Source of the DNA: Martinezella tropici
GTDB lineage: Bacteria; Pseudomonadota; Alphaproteobacteria; Rhizobiales; Rhizobiaceae
Direction of reading: 5' to 3'
DNA length: 64,000 bases
Assembly: GCA_000799755.1 (NCBI GenBank)
Contig: JUHI01000003.1
Coordinates: 248,001-312,000 of the forward strand
Positions 24,792-33,212 of the stretch are shown here, piece by piece (positions within the stretch are counted from its first letter, which is position 1; every line of letters starts with the position of its first letter). Below the pieces are notes generated by a model. It was not told the DNA's origin, ran no database searches, and was given only the letters and a program-made list of their open reading frames with translations. The position numbers and the translations under genes are program-made.

Positions 24792-26045
24792 TCAGTTGAT
24801 GCCGGCGGACTTTTCAAAGGCGCGGACGTCTTTCAGTTCCGGGTCTGGCGACGGTGTGCAGTCGGAAACGACCTTCCACTTCCCGCCCTCGGCAACCGCC
24901 ATGCGGGTCGTCGAATTGGCATTGTGGCGCGATTGGCCGTCGCCGAAATACCAGGGAGCGCAGAAGATATCGCTCTTGAAATCCTTGATCCCTCGAACGG
25001 CGGCAGATGCGGTCTCGCGGTTAATCTTGGCCGGATCGAGCGTCATCAGCGCCTTCTCGGCAATCCGTGCGGCGAGATAACCGGCCTGGGCGAAGGTATC
25101 GCGCGGGTCGGACTTCTGGCCGTATTGGTCCATGACGGCGAGCCAGTTCTGATTGTCCGGGGTCTGCGCATTCAGATCGTTGAATTCCATGTTCACATAG
25201 AATTTTCCGTCCCAACCCGAACCGATGGTGGTGGGAACGGAGAGGTCATAGGCAGAGGCTGCGCTAAGGAAAGTGATCGTCTGGTTCAGGCCTTGCTCTT
25301 CGGCAGCCGTCATGAGCGGCACGGCCACGCCCTTGGACAGGCCGAGGACGATAACGTCAGGCTTGCTTGAAGCCGCCTGCAGAATAACTGATGTGGCGTC
25401 GGCTGAACCCGGGTCCATGAGGATAGTCTGTGCGGCAAAGCCCTTTTCCTTGGCGAGCAGCATGACGCCATCGCAGGACCATGTGCCGACATTCGGGATA
25501 TTCGGAGCGATACAGACCACCGATTTGGCATTGAGCTTGTCGAGCGCATAGCCCATTGCGCCGAGCATGGAGACGCGCGGCCCGGCATTGGTGGGCGCGA
25601 TATTGTCGGCAAAGAAGCATTCGCGCGGCACGCCGACGCCAGCTAGGACCAAGATGCCGGCCTTCTTGTAAAGCTCCGCATTCGCACCGCATTCGACGTA
25701 GCTGGAATTGCCGACCATTAGCACCGCCTTCTCGTCGTTGACGAGCTTGGCGGCCAACTGCGCGGCGATTTCCGGGTTCCACTGATCGTCTTCGACCAGA
25801 TATTTGACAGGCCGGCCCTTGATACCGCCATTGGCGTTCAGGCAGTCGAAGTAGGCCTTGGCTGCCTTGGTGGAATTGGAAAAGTCATCCGGTCCGGTCT
25901 TGCCGGTGATGGCTCCAATGACGATCGGTTCGCCGGTTGCCGGCTTGCCGCTATTGTCGCCGCAGGATGCCGCTGCATGCGCGCTGAATGCTGATGCCAG
26001 CGTCAGCAAAAGGCCGATCGCCAGCCCTCTCAGAGTGATAGGCAT
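24792..26045 (-). CDS. periplasmic substrate-binding protein, Liv/HAAT type
   Basis: A 417-residue type I periplasmic binding protein (Peripla_BP_6). It has a signal peptide MPITLRGLAIGLLLTLASA with cleavage near AHAAA, then EPIVIGAITGKTGPDDFSNS, the first strand and ligand-binding loop. GGAGGAGACT precedes the ATG at 26045, preferred over an upstream ATG 33 bp earlier. It begins the importer part of the minus-strand operon and follows the GMC oxidoreductase gene. Substrate unknown; an aromatic compound is likely from context. Confidence 0.88.
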   Translation of the reverse strand: MPITLRGLAIGLLLTLASAFSAHAAASCGDNSGKPATGEPIVIGAITGKTGPDDFSNSTKAAKAYFDCLNANGGIKGRPVKYLVEDDQWNPEIAAQLAAKLVNDEKAVLMVGNSSYVECGANAELYKKAGILVLAGVGVPRECFFADNIAPTNAGPRVSMLGAMGYALDKLNAKSVVCIAPNIPNVGTWSCDGVMLLAKEKGFAAQTILMDPGSADATSVILQAASSKPDVIVLGLSKGVAVPLMTAAEEQGLNQTITFLSAASAYDLSVPTTIGSGWDGKFYVNMEFNDLNAQTPDNQNWLAVMDQYGQKSDPRDTFAQAGYLAARIAEKALMTLDPAKINRETASAAVRGIKDFKSDIFCAPWYFGDGQSRHNANSTTRMAVAEGGKWKVVSDCTPSPDPELKDVRAFEKSAGIN

Positions 26046-26105
26046 AGTCTCCTCCCAGTTTGTTGTCCCGTTCCCCACGGGCTCATTGCTTCCTCGATTT
26101 CCAGT

Positions 26106-27701
26106 TCAACCGGAAATCGCCTTTCCAGTCATGAAGGCAGCAGCCTTTGCCGCGATCATCATCGTCGGTGCATTGGTGTTGCCCGACACCAGGGTCGGCA
26201 TGACGGAGGCGTCGCAGACACGCAGCCCCTCGATCCCTCGCACCTTCAAATCCGGCCCGACGACTGCCATGCGATCGTCTGCTCGGCCCATGCGCGCCGT
26301 TCCCGCCGGATGGAACACGGTCTTGCAGGATTGTCGGATGTAATCGCGCAGGGCTTCGGGGTCCTTTTCGACACCGGGTTTCGGCAGCACCCGGCGCTTG
26401 ACGAGTTTGGCAAGCGCCGGCGCATCGAGGATGCGGATCGCCGTTTCGACGCCGCGCACCAGAGTTTCGACGTCAGCCGGATCGGACAGCAGGTTGGCGT
26501 TAAAATCCGTCTGTTCGGTCGGATTGCTGCTCTTCAGCCGTATCCAGCCGCGCGAGCGTGGTCGCAGATAGCAGGGACCGATGCTGAGGCCGTGGCCAGG
26601 TTCCGGGTCGCGGTCGACGAAGCCGATCAGGACAGGCAGGACATGGAACTGGACATCCGGCTGCCCCGTGCCCGCCGTATCGATGAAGCCGCCGCACTCT
26701 ACGACGTTGGACGACAGCAGCCCGCGATGCGACGCTAGATAGCGCAGCATGTGCCCGGCGGCCCGCAAGCCCTTGTCTTGACCGAGGATCGAGATCGGCT
26801 CGCGCGTTTCACCCTGCACCGGCACTTCCAGATGGTCCTGATAGTTGCTGCCGACACCCGGCAGATCGGCGACGACCTTGATGCCGAGCGAGGAAAGATG
26901 TTCGCCGTCACCGACACCCGAGAGCTGCAGGATCTTCGGCGTTGCGATGGCGCCGGCGGTAAGCGCGATCTCGCGCGATGCCTTGAAGATCGTTCCGTCG
27001 AGCAGCTCGACGCCAACGGCCTTCTGCCCTTCGAACAAGATGCGAGCGACCTTGCGCTCCGTCAGCACTGTCAAGTTGGGCCGCTTCTCCGCCTCGCGCA
27101 GGAAGGCCTGTGCCGAACTCCAACGGCGACCGCCATAGGTCGTGCTTTGATAAAAGCCGACGCCCGCCTGATCCGCACCATTGAAATCGTCGTTGTGCGG
27201 AATGCCGATTTCGGTCGCCGCCTTGATGAAAGCCTCGCTCAAGGGATGGCGATGGCGAGGATCGGAAACGCGTAGGCTGCCCCTGCTGCCGTGGAATTGC
27301 CCGTTCAACCGCTCATTATTTTCGAGCGAGCGGAAGGCCGGCAACACGTCGTCATAGGACCAGCCCTGGCAACCCATTTGCGACCAGGTGTCGTAGTCGT
27401 TGCGATGACCGCGAACATAGATCATCGCATTCACGGAGCTGCCGCCGCCAAGCACATTGCCCTGCGGCACGATGCTCGGGCGACCATTCAGCCCCTTGTC
27501 GGGATTTGAGGCATAGGGATGGATATCGATGCCCTTGCCGAGCACCTTGAAGAAGGTGGCAGGGATATGGATCCAGGGATCGGAATCCCGGCGACCGGAC
27601 TCGATGAGCAGTACCTTATGAGCCGGATTCTCCGACAAGCGGTTTGCCAGCACGCAGCCCGAGGAGCCACCACCAACGATGATATAATCGTAAGTCGCCA
27701 T
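26106..27701 (-). CDS. GMC-family FAD alcohol dehydrogenase (choline dehydrogenase-like)
   Basis: A 531-residue FAD enzyme. YDYIIVGGGSSGCVLANRL (about 4-22) is the FAD-binding motif, GNVLGGGSSVNAMIYVRGH (about 79-97) is GMC signature 1, and TAGAIATPKILQLSGVG signature 2. The active-site His lies in KTVFHPAGTARMG, with Asn in VSGNTNAPTMMIA near the C-terminus. These enzymes oxidise a primary alcohol to an aldehyde, and the gene is 3 bp from an aldehyde dehydrogenase gene, so the pair probably takes an alcohol to an acid. An aryl-ethanol such as tyrosol or hydroxytyrosol would feed directly into the hpa pathway; choline is an alternative. Confidence 0.87.
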   Translation of the reverse strand: MATYDYIIVGGGSSGCVLANRLSENPAHKVLLIESGRRDSDPWIHIPATFFKVLGKGIDIHPYASNPDKGLNGRPSIVPQGNVLGGGSSVNAMIYVRGHRNDYDTWSQMGCQGWSYDDVLPAFRSLENNERLNGQFHGSRGSLRVSDPRHRHPLSEAFIKAATEIGIPHNDDFNGADQAGVGFYQSTTYGGRRWSSAQAFLREAEKRPNLTVLTERKVARILFEGQKAVGVELLDGTIFKASREIALTAGAIATPKILQLSGVGDGEHLSSLGIKVVADLPGVGSNYQDHLEVPVQGETREPISILGQDKGLRAAGHMLRYLASHRGLLSSNVVECGGFIDTAGTGQPDVQFHVLPVLIGFVDRDPEPGHGLSIGPCYLRPRSRGWIRLKSSNPTEQTDFNANLLSDPADVETLVRGVETAIRILDAPALAKLVKRRVLPKPGVEKDPEALRDYIRQSCKTVFHPAGTARMGRADDRMAVVGPDLKVRGIEGLRVCDASVMPTLVSGNTNAPTMMIAAKAAAFMTGKAISG

Positions 27702-27704
27702 GGC

Positions 27705-29111
27705 TCAGCTCAATACGGTCTGTATGGTCGTGAATTCCTTCAGCCCCTCTGTACCGAACTCGACGCCGATACCGGACTGCTTGACGCCGCCGAAAGGCGC
27801 ATTCGGCTGGATCGTACCGTGCTTGTTGATCCAGACCGAGCCGCATTCGAGCTGAACCGCATAGCGCTTCGCCTTCTCCGCATCGGAGGACCAGACAGAG
27901 CCGCCAAGGCCAGCCGGATTCTGATTGGCGCGGGCAACCACCTCATCGATGTCGCTATAACGGATAATCGGCAGGGCCGGGCCGAACTGCTCCTCATCGA
28001 CCAGCCGCACGCCATGATCGACGTCCGCAACCAGCGTGATCGGATAGAAATAGCCCGGGCGATCCATGGGAGCCCCGCCGGTCAGGATGCGGCCGCCATT
28101 GGCGCGCGCATCCTCGACGAGTTCGCGCACCTTGTTGAACTGCATTTCGTTCTGCACCGGACCAAGGATGCTAGCCTCGTTCAAGCCATCGCCGACGATG
28201 ATCCTGGAAGCGTAATCCGCGAGACCGCGGCAGACCTCTTCATAGATGCTGTCGTGTACATAGAGACGCTTCAGCGCCGCGCAGGTCTGGCCGTTGTTGA
28301 TGAAGGCGCCCCAGAAGAGACCCTCGACGATGGCCTTCGGATCGGCGTCGGGCAGGACAATGCCGGCATCGTTGCCGCCAAGCTCCAGCGTCAGCCGCTT
28401 CAGCGTCGCGACCGCGGACGCCATGACCTTCTTGCCGGTTTCCGTCGAACCGGTGAAGGTCATCTTGGCGATGGCAGGATGCGCCGAGAGCGCTGCGCCG
28501 ATGCTGTTTTCGCCGGTGATGACATTGACGACACCGGGCGGCAAGACCTCGTTCATGATCTCGACGAGACGAATGGTCGACAGCGGCGTCAGGGGCGACG
28601 GCTTGATGACGACCGTGTTGCCGGCGCGGACAGCCGGCACGATATGCCAGCAGGCGATCATCACAGGCCAGTTCCAGGGCGTGATCGAACCGACGACACC
28701 AATCGGCTTGCGATGCAGCTCGACACGACCCTCATTGTCGTCCTGCAGGATTTCGACCGGCAAATCGAGTTCGGCGGTGTGGCGGGTCCAGGCGAGCGCG
28801 CCACCGATCTCGAAGCGCGAGCCGAGACCATTCAGCGGCTTGCCCTGCTCCCGGGTGAGGAGCTCGGCGAGCTCTTCGGCATGTTCGTTGATCTTTTCCG
28901 CAACGGCGCGGCAGGCCTTGGCTCGCTCTTGGCTCGAAGTCTGAGACCAGTTCTTGAAGGCTTCAGCGGCAGCGGCAACAGCACGGTCAAGATCGGCTTC
29001 GCTGGCGAGCGGCATGAAGCCGACCACGTCGCCATTCGAGGGATTGGCAACCGGTGCATGATGAGACGTGGCAACAGGCTCGCCACCGATAACCAGGGTA
29101 TACTGCTTCAC
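27705..29111 (-). CDS. aldehyde dehydrogenase, candidate aryl-acetaldehyde dehydrogenase
   Basis: A 468-residue ALDH. ITPWNWPVMIACWHIVPA (about 143-160), FTGSTETG at about 219, Glu243 in LELGGNDAG and Cys277 in NGQTCAALKRL are present. The start is GTG at 29111, behind GGGAGG at a spacing of 8-10; the ATG a few bases before it is out of frame and stops at once. It heads the minus-strand operon, directly below the FeaR-like regulator gene. In enterobacteria FeaR controls the phenylacetaldehyde dehydrogenase FeaB, so a similar substrate is plausible here. Confidence 0.86.
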   Translation of the reverse strand: MKQYTLVIGGEPVATSHHAPVANPSNGDVVGFMPLASEADLDRAVAAAAEAFKNWSQTSSQERAKACRAVAEKINEHAEELAELLTREQGKPLNGLGSRFEIGGALAWTRHTAELDLPVEILQDDNEGRVELHRKPIGVVGSITPWNWPVMIACWHIVPAVRAGNTVVIKPSPLTPLSTIRLVEIMNEVLPPGVVNVITGENSIGAALSAHPAIAKMTFTGSTETGKKVMASAVATLKRLTLELGGNDAGIVLPDADPKAIVEGLFWGAFINNGQTCAALKRLYVHDSIYEEVCRGLADYASRIIVGDGLNEASILGPVQNEMQFNKVRELVEDARANGGRILTGGAPMDRPGYFYPITLVADVDHGVRLVDEEQFGPALPIIRYSDIDEVVARANQNPAGLGGSVWSSDAEKAKRYAVQLECGSVWINKHGTIQPNAPFGGVKQSGIGVEFGTEGLKEFTTIQTVLS

Positions 29112-29214
29112 GACATTTTCCTCCCGTGACTGTCGGAAGGACTATGGTCTCTGCCGCAAAACCCGTCTTGGGGAGAAACGCGTCTCGTCTTGGACTGGAG
29201 CGCATTCTCGCGCT

Positions 29215-30201
29215 TCAGTCCAACTTCTGCGCCGGCTCCAAAGCGCGAAGCAATTCGCTCGGCGCGCAATCGAACAGCTCCTTGAAGCTGCGATTGAAAT
29301 AGGAAATGTCGTTGAAGCCGGCCGAATAAGCGACTTCAGCTATCGTCGTCGGGTTGCGTTGCTCCTTGAGCTGCTCGATTTTTTCGCGGGCAAACCGCAG
29401 CCGCTTGTCGCGGATGACTGTCGTGCAGGTCATGCCCATACCCTGAAAATCCTGCTGCAGGGTGCGGATCGAAACACCCAGCCGCGTCGCCAGCCATTTG
29501 GCGCTGAGATCGCTGTCGGTCAAATGCTTGTCGATGAGGATATCGACCATCTGCATGCGCTTGTTAGCGCTTTCATGCAGCGAATTCAGGCTTGCAGTCT
29601 GAATGCCCGTCGATAGGAACGCTTGCCGGGTCGTGTCGAACATCAACTGACGAAGATAGGGCGAAGCCGCTTCATTATCCGGGGTGGTCATCATCTTGGC
29701 AATCAAGGCGCGCAGCATCATGGCCATCGGGTCGCTCGCCACGAGCTTGCGCGCAACATCGAAATCGATCTTGCTGTTCGAATACATCAGCTGGCGAGGC
29801 AAATGCAGCGACAGATGGTTGGAAAAGTGCCCGCGAAAATAGAAGGTCGTCGGGCGCGTCGAATCGACAAGAATGCATTCGCCGACATCGAGGATGTTCT
29901 GCTGGCCCGAATGTTCGACGCCGCAGACGCCTTCCAGCTGCAGGATCAGGAACAGATGCTCGTTGGCATCGCGGCGAATGTCATCCCAGTCGCGGTGAAC
30001 GTAGTCGAGATCGTTGGAGACGTGAGCAAACTCCATGCCACAGACATCAATGCGGCTTGCTGTGCCCACGACCTTATCGCCGCGCTGCACCAGATGCGGA
30101 TTGAAATTACCGCAGATGCTCTGGAGATCATCAACCCACTGGTCGTAGGGCGTTGGCGCCCAGGTCCGGTCAACTAGGCTGCGATTTTGCAACAGGTCCA
30201 A
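29215..30201 (-). CDS. feaR: FeaR-like AraC-family regulator (aromatic amine regulon)
   Basis: A 328-residue AraC-type regulator. YDQWVDDLQSICGNF (about 19-33) and GECILVDSTRPTTFYF (about 108-123) with LSLHLPRQLM follow E. coli FeaR, the activator of tyramine oxidase and phenylacetaldehyde dehydrogenase genes. The C-terminal 100 residues carry two helix-turn-helix motifs, ending AEVAYSAGFNDISYFNRSFKE. The best start is TTG at 30201 behind GGAGGCGGAG; no ATG fits before the conserved region. It lies between hpaR and the ALDH-headed operon, all on the same strand, and likely activates amine-linked genes in this island. Confidence 0.78.
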   Translation of the reverse strand: MDLLQNRSLVDRTWAPTPYDQWVDDLQSICGNFNPHLVQRGDKVVGTASRIDVCGMEFAHVSNDLDYVHRDWDDIRRDANEHLFLILQLEGVCGVEHSGQQNILDVGECILVDSTRPTTFYFRGHFSNHLSLHLPRQLMYSNSKIDFDVARKLVASDPMAMMLRALIAKMMTTPDNEAASPYLRQLMFDTTRQAFLSTGIQTASLNSLHESANKRMQMVDILIDKHLTDSDLSAKWLATRLGVSIRTLQQDFQGMGMTCTTVIRDKRLRFAREKIEQLKEQRNPTTIAEVAYSAGFNDISYFNRSFKELFDCAPSELLRALEPAQKLD

Positions 30202-30266
30202 CTCCGCCTCCCAACAGTGTCAGCACTGTGGAAGACTGCTACAGATCCCCTGACGCGTCAATCAAA

Positions 30267-30281
30267 TACTTAACACATTAA
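30267..30281 (-). promoter_or_regulatory. candidate HpaR operator upstream of feaR
   Basis: On the minus strand TTAATGTGTTAAGTA, 66 bp above the feaR start and just past the hpaR stop. It matches the hpaF site (10385-10399) at 14 of 15 bases. The near-palindromic core TTAA-T-GT-GTTAA suits a MarR-family dimer. Confidence 0.45.
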
Positions 30282-30298
30282 GGAAATTCGAGCGATGT

Positions 30299-30820
30299 TC
30301 ATTCCTCGCCGACCGCACCGTTTTCCAACTTCAGCGACGCCAACTCATCGAGCATATCGAGGAGCTTCTCGACGCGCTCCACCCCGAAGCGAGCGTCGAT
30401 ATCGGCATAGACTTTCAAGCTCTCCGGCATAACGTCCTCGACGATCGCCTGTCCTGCGGACGTGATCTGCAATAGCACCCTTCGTCCGTCGGCATCATCC
30501 TTGTGTTTGGTGATGAAGCCGCGCTCCTCGAGTGAGCGGATCATGCGCGTCAGGCTCGGGGCTAGGATCGAAGCCTTGTCCGCGAGTTCCGTGGCGTCGA
30601 GCTTGCCACCTTCGTAGAGGATACGAATGACGCGCCACTGCTGCTCGGTCACGTCATGCGCCGCGAGAATCGGCCGAAAATGGCTCATGACCGCTTCACG
30701 GGCGCGTAGAAGTCCGATTGCGAGAGAGCGGCGGCGATCGCGCAGCGGTCGCTTGGAATTTGTCTTCTCGGTATCGACACCCGATGGATGCTTCACGTCA
30801 CTATCTGTTTTGTTTTGCAT
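30299..30820 (-). CDS. hpaR: MarR-family repressor HpaR
   Basis: A 173-residue MarR protein close to E. coli HpaR, the repressor of the homoprotocatechuate operon. SLAIGLLRAREAVMSHFRPIL and HDVTEQQWRVIRILYEGG match it closely, then LADKASILAPSLTRMIRSLEERGFI is the recognition region of the winged helix and DDADGRRVLLQIT the wing. I use the ATG at 30820. The alternative at 30853 would lie inside the palindrome at 30846-30869, which looks like an operator. It should repress the hpa genes in the absence of homoprotocatechuate or related acids. Confidence 0.9.
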   Translation of the reverse strand: MQNKTDSDVKHPSGVDTEKTNSKRPLRDRRRSLAIGLLRAREAVMSHFRPILAAHDVTEQQWRVIRILYEGGKLDATELADKASILAPSLTRMIRSLEERGFITKHKDDADGRRVLLQITSAGQAIVEDVMPESLKVYADIDARFGVERVEKLLDMLDELASLKLENGAVGEE

Positions 30821-30845
30821 TTTTGATATTTTCACTCGGATCTCT

Positions 30846-30869
30846 ATTCTCATTGATTAACATGAGAAT
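30846..30869. promoter_or_regulatory. palindrome upstream of hpaR, probable autoregulatory operator
   Basis: Inverted repeat ATTCTCAT-N8-ATGAGAAT with perfect 8-bp arms, 26 bp upstream of the hpaR start. Read on the minus strand it contains CATGTTAA, the core also found at 3875-3889. MarR-type repressors usually bind such palindromes at their own promoter. Confidence 0.55.
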
Positions 30870-31095
30870 CATACAGCGCAAGGCGATCACCGCCTTCCAG
30901 ACGAGCGCCTGCCGCAAAGGCCGCCATATTGCGGCGATCTCTTTCGAAATACTGTGCTATGCGCTTGATCCGAGTTGAACTTAAAACGCCAGACCGTCTG
31001 GTCTGCCGTTTCGGTCCATTTGGAATCCGCGCAATGTCGGCCTTTATTGAAGATTTCGCATTCGGCGCGAGATTTTGCCCTTCCCGAAGGCCGAG
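30870..31095. other. intergenic region without a recognised gene
   Basis: No convincing coding signal. It contains the small overlapping palindromes CCAGACCGTCTGG and AGACCGTCTGGTCT around 30989-31004, which look like an operator of the TetR type, but no TetR gene is present. Confidence 0.4.
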
Positions 31096-31806
31096 CTATT
31101 TCCGGCCGGCCGGAACGCGATCGTCCGTTATATAATATGCTATGGGAGCATTGACGATTGCGTCTGTATTTTTCTTGATAAGACCATGTTTTATCGCGTC
31201 CTCATCTGCGAGGCGCTTCCTATTATCTTCACTTGATAAAATGGTCGAGATTTCAGCAGCGCTATAATTAGTACAGCTACTATAAATACTTGCAAACATC
31301 TGACGGTAACCATCGAGATTCTCCTGCACCTCCAGGAGTTCGTCAGGTTTAAGCCGAATATTGCCTTCAACAACGGCTGGAGGGTGAAGTATGAAGTAAG
31401 CGCCCTTGATTGACATCCTGTCATCCGACCCGCAGAACATCATTGTCGCAGCGGATGCCGTCACGGAAAGATTCACGGTGGATACCGGTATCTTGGAACT
31501 CTTGACAGCCCAATAAGATATGTAACCGCTGTTCATATCCCCGCCAGGGCTGTTGATATAAAGATATATATTTTTGAAATCTGCGTGATTTATATTTATT
31601 TCATCCAGAACCGCAGATAGGTCTTTTGCCTTATCTTGATTCATTTCACCAAAGAAATAAACTTTTGCTATCTTGTTATCGTCGCTAAATTTCCTATTCT
31701 CCGGCTCTATTCTTCTAATTTCTGCGTAGGCTGCGGAGTAAAACGTATTTATCAAGCACGCGAGCAAAGCAGGCGCCAGAAATTTACGCAGATATGTCTT
31801 TTGCAT
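31096..31806 (-). CDS. secreted ClpP-like serine protease homologue
   Basis: A 236-residue protein with a signal peptide (hydrophobic to about residue 25, AYA|EI cleavage near 28), so it is exported. The core follows the ClpP fold: YLYINSPGGDMNSG (about 81-94), candidate catalytic Ser118 in SVTASAATMMF and candidate His141 in YFILHPPAV. The third residue, Asp, cannot be placed with certainty because SSEDNRKRLADEDA does not align cleanly. Cytoplasmic ClpP lacks a signal peptide, so this is a periplasmic relative of unknown substrate. The gene is clearly more AT-rich than its neighbours (31500-31700 especially), which suggests transfer. AAGGAA precedes the ATG. Confidence 0.75.
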   Translation of the reverse strand: MQKTYLRKFLAPALLACLINTFYSAAYAEIRRIEPENRKFSDDNKIAKVYFFGEMNQDKAKDLSAVLDEININHADFKNIYLYINSPGGDMNSGYISYWAVKSSKIPVSTVNLSVTASAATMMFCGSDDRMSIKGAYFILHPPAVVEGNIRLKPDELLEVQENLDGYRQMFASIYSSCTNYSAAEISTILSSEDNRKRLADEDAIKHGLIKKNTDAIVNAPIAYYITDDRVPAGRK

Positions 31807-31901
31807 AAAATAATTTCCTTGTTTGCTTGATTGGATTTCAACGAGATCAGGTCAGGCCTTTGGGAGGAACTTAGTATTTGCATGTACAGTAGCTATACCA
31901 G

Positions 31902-32609
31902 CTACGGCACCTGCACCAGACGGCCGCTGCCTCTGATCTCGGAACGCCGCAGGACAGGATGCCCGTATAATTCGATATTGCCGCTGCCGCTGATCGAAAT
32001 ATCCGCATCCGCAGCGGCGGCCACTTCCGCATCGCCGCTGCCGCGAATCCTGATTTTGACGGATTGAGCGGCCAGATCCTTTAGCCGGGCGGCACCTGAA
32101 CCGGAAACATCCAGATCGACCGTCTTTACACTCCCCGTGGCGGCAACGCTGCCGCTCCCCGATATGCCCAGACGCAGATCGGCCTGATCAAGCCCGGATA
32201 GGACAAGATCGCCGCTGCCGCGCACCTTCCAATCGGTAACGAGCGGGCCCGACAGACTGACGTTGAATTTGGAATTGGACCAACCGGGATCGCAATCGAG
32301 GCGCAATCTGCCGCGCTCCAGCCGCACGTGATCGAGGAGCGCGGGATCGCCGCTGATGACGGCTTCTGCCTTCCCACCGGGCTGATACTGAACGGAGGCG
32401 GGGATATCGATGGACAGGCTGCCGTCGGAACTGAAGGGCAGGATAACCTGCTGCCTGCCGGATGCCGCGGGTCCGCAATCGGATTGCACATCCCCCCACC
32501 AACGGCCCGCGCTCGCCCAATTCGGGCCGGATAGCCCGATACCGAGCGCAAGAAAGACGAATGCACAAATCAGTCCGGTCGTCGCGACAGTCGCCATTTT
32601 CCCGTTCAT
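31902..32609 (-). CDS. GIN-domain (DUF2807) exported protein
   Basis: A 235-residue protein with an N-terminal hydrophobic segment (about 7-30) followed by a putative head GIN domain. Repeating short beta turns of the form GSGDL, GSGSV, GSGAARL and GSGDAEV suggest a right-handed beta solenoid. It is the third gene of an operon with PadR and a DUF1700 membrane protein; such modules are common and are thought to act in envelope homeostasis, though the function is not established. GGAGG precedes the ATG. Confidence 0.75.
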   Translation of the reverse strand: MNGKMATVATTGLICAFVFLALGIGLSGPNWASAGRWWGDVQSDCGPAASGRQQVILPFSSDGSLSIDIPASVQYQPGGKAEAVISGDPALLDHVRLERGRLRLDCDPGWSNSKFNVSLSGPLVTDWKVRGSGDLVLSGLDQADLRLGISGSGSVAATGSVKTVDLDVSGSGAARLKDLAAQSVKIRIRGSGDAEVAAAADADISISGSGNIELYGHPVLRRSEIRGSGRLVQVP

Positions 32610-32639
32610 TGTCCATTTCCTCCAAATGAAGCTCAGTGC

Positions 32640-33212
32640 TCAAGCCCGGCGCTCGTCTGCCTGCGCCAAGCGGAAATGCAGGCGGGCATACTGTCCGAGC
32701 ATGCGTATGCCCAAACTCAGGCCCATCAGCAGGAGTGCACCACCGCCAACGAAGCAGCTTACCAGCCCGGCGCCGACAAGCAGGCGGGCCAGCATGCCGA
32801 CCGAGGGCAAGCCGATATGGAACAGCACGGTGGTGACGACGATCTTCAGACCGACCGCGCCGACGGCCACCAAAGCGATCGCGACACCGAGCGTGACGAA
32901 CATCGCCGCAAACAACAGCGGCAGCAGGAAGAAGATGTCGACGATGGCAAGGCCCGCCAACGCCATCATGGCGGCCAACAGGTTCGGCACGCTCCAATGC
33001 GCCTCGAAGCGGCGCAATCCGACATCCGCGCGCAGCTCCCTCGCGATCCTGGCGGGATCACCGAGCGCGGCGGAAACCTCCTCCTCGCTCCGGCCCGACG
33101 CCTCGGACTCGGCAAAATGGGCCGCATAATCAGCAACGATATCGTCGATTTCGTGAGGCGGCAGGCCTGCAAGCCCCAGCCTCAGCGTGCGCAAGAAGAC
33201 GTCCCTGGTCAT
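32640..33212 (-). CDS. DUF1700/HAAS-domain membrane protein
   Basis: A 190-residue protein: the N-terminal 65 residues form the HAAS domain (RLGLAGLPPHEIDDIVADYAAHF, EEEVSAALGDPARIARELRAD), then about four hydrophobic segments. Genes of this type usually follow a PadR gene, and here the start overlaps the padR stop by ATGA. The protein probably works with the GIN-domain protein at the membrane. The precise role is unknown. Confidence 0.8.
   Translation of the reverse strand: MTRDVFLRTLRLGLAGLPPHEIDDIVADYAAHFAESEASGRSEEEVSAALGDPARIARELRADVGLRRFEAHWSVPNLLAAMMALAGLAIVDIFFLLPLLFAAMFVTLGVAIALVAVGAVGLKIVVTTVLFHIGLPSVGMLARLLVGAGLVSCFVGGGALLLMGLSLGIRMLGQYARLHFRLAQADERRA

Noticed and set aside
21303..26045. 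Branched-chain amino acid transport
   Set aside because: The subunits are of that family, but all neighbours concern aromatic compounds. The substrate was left open.
30989..31004. TetR-type operator palindrome
   Set aside because: The palindrome is real, but no TetR gene is present within several kilobases, so no function can be assigned.
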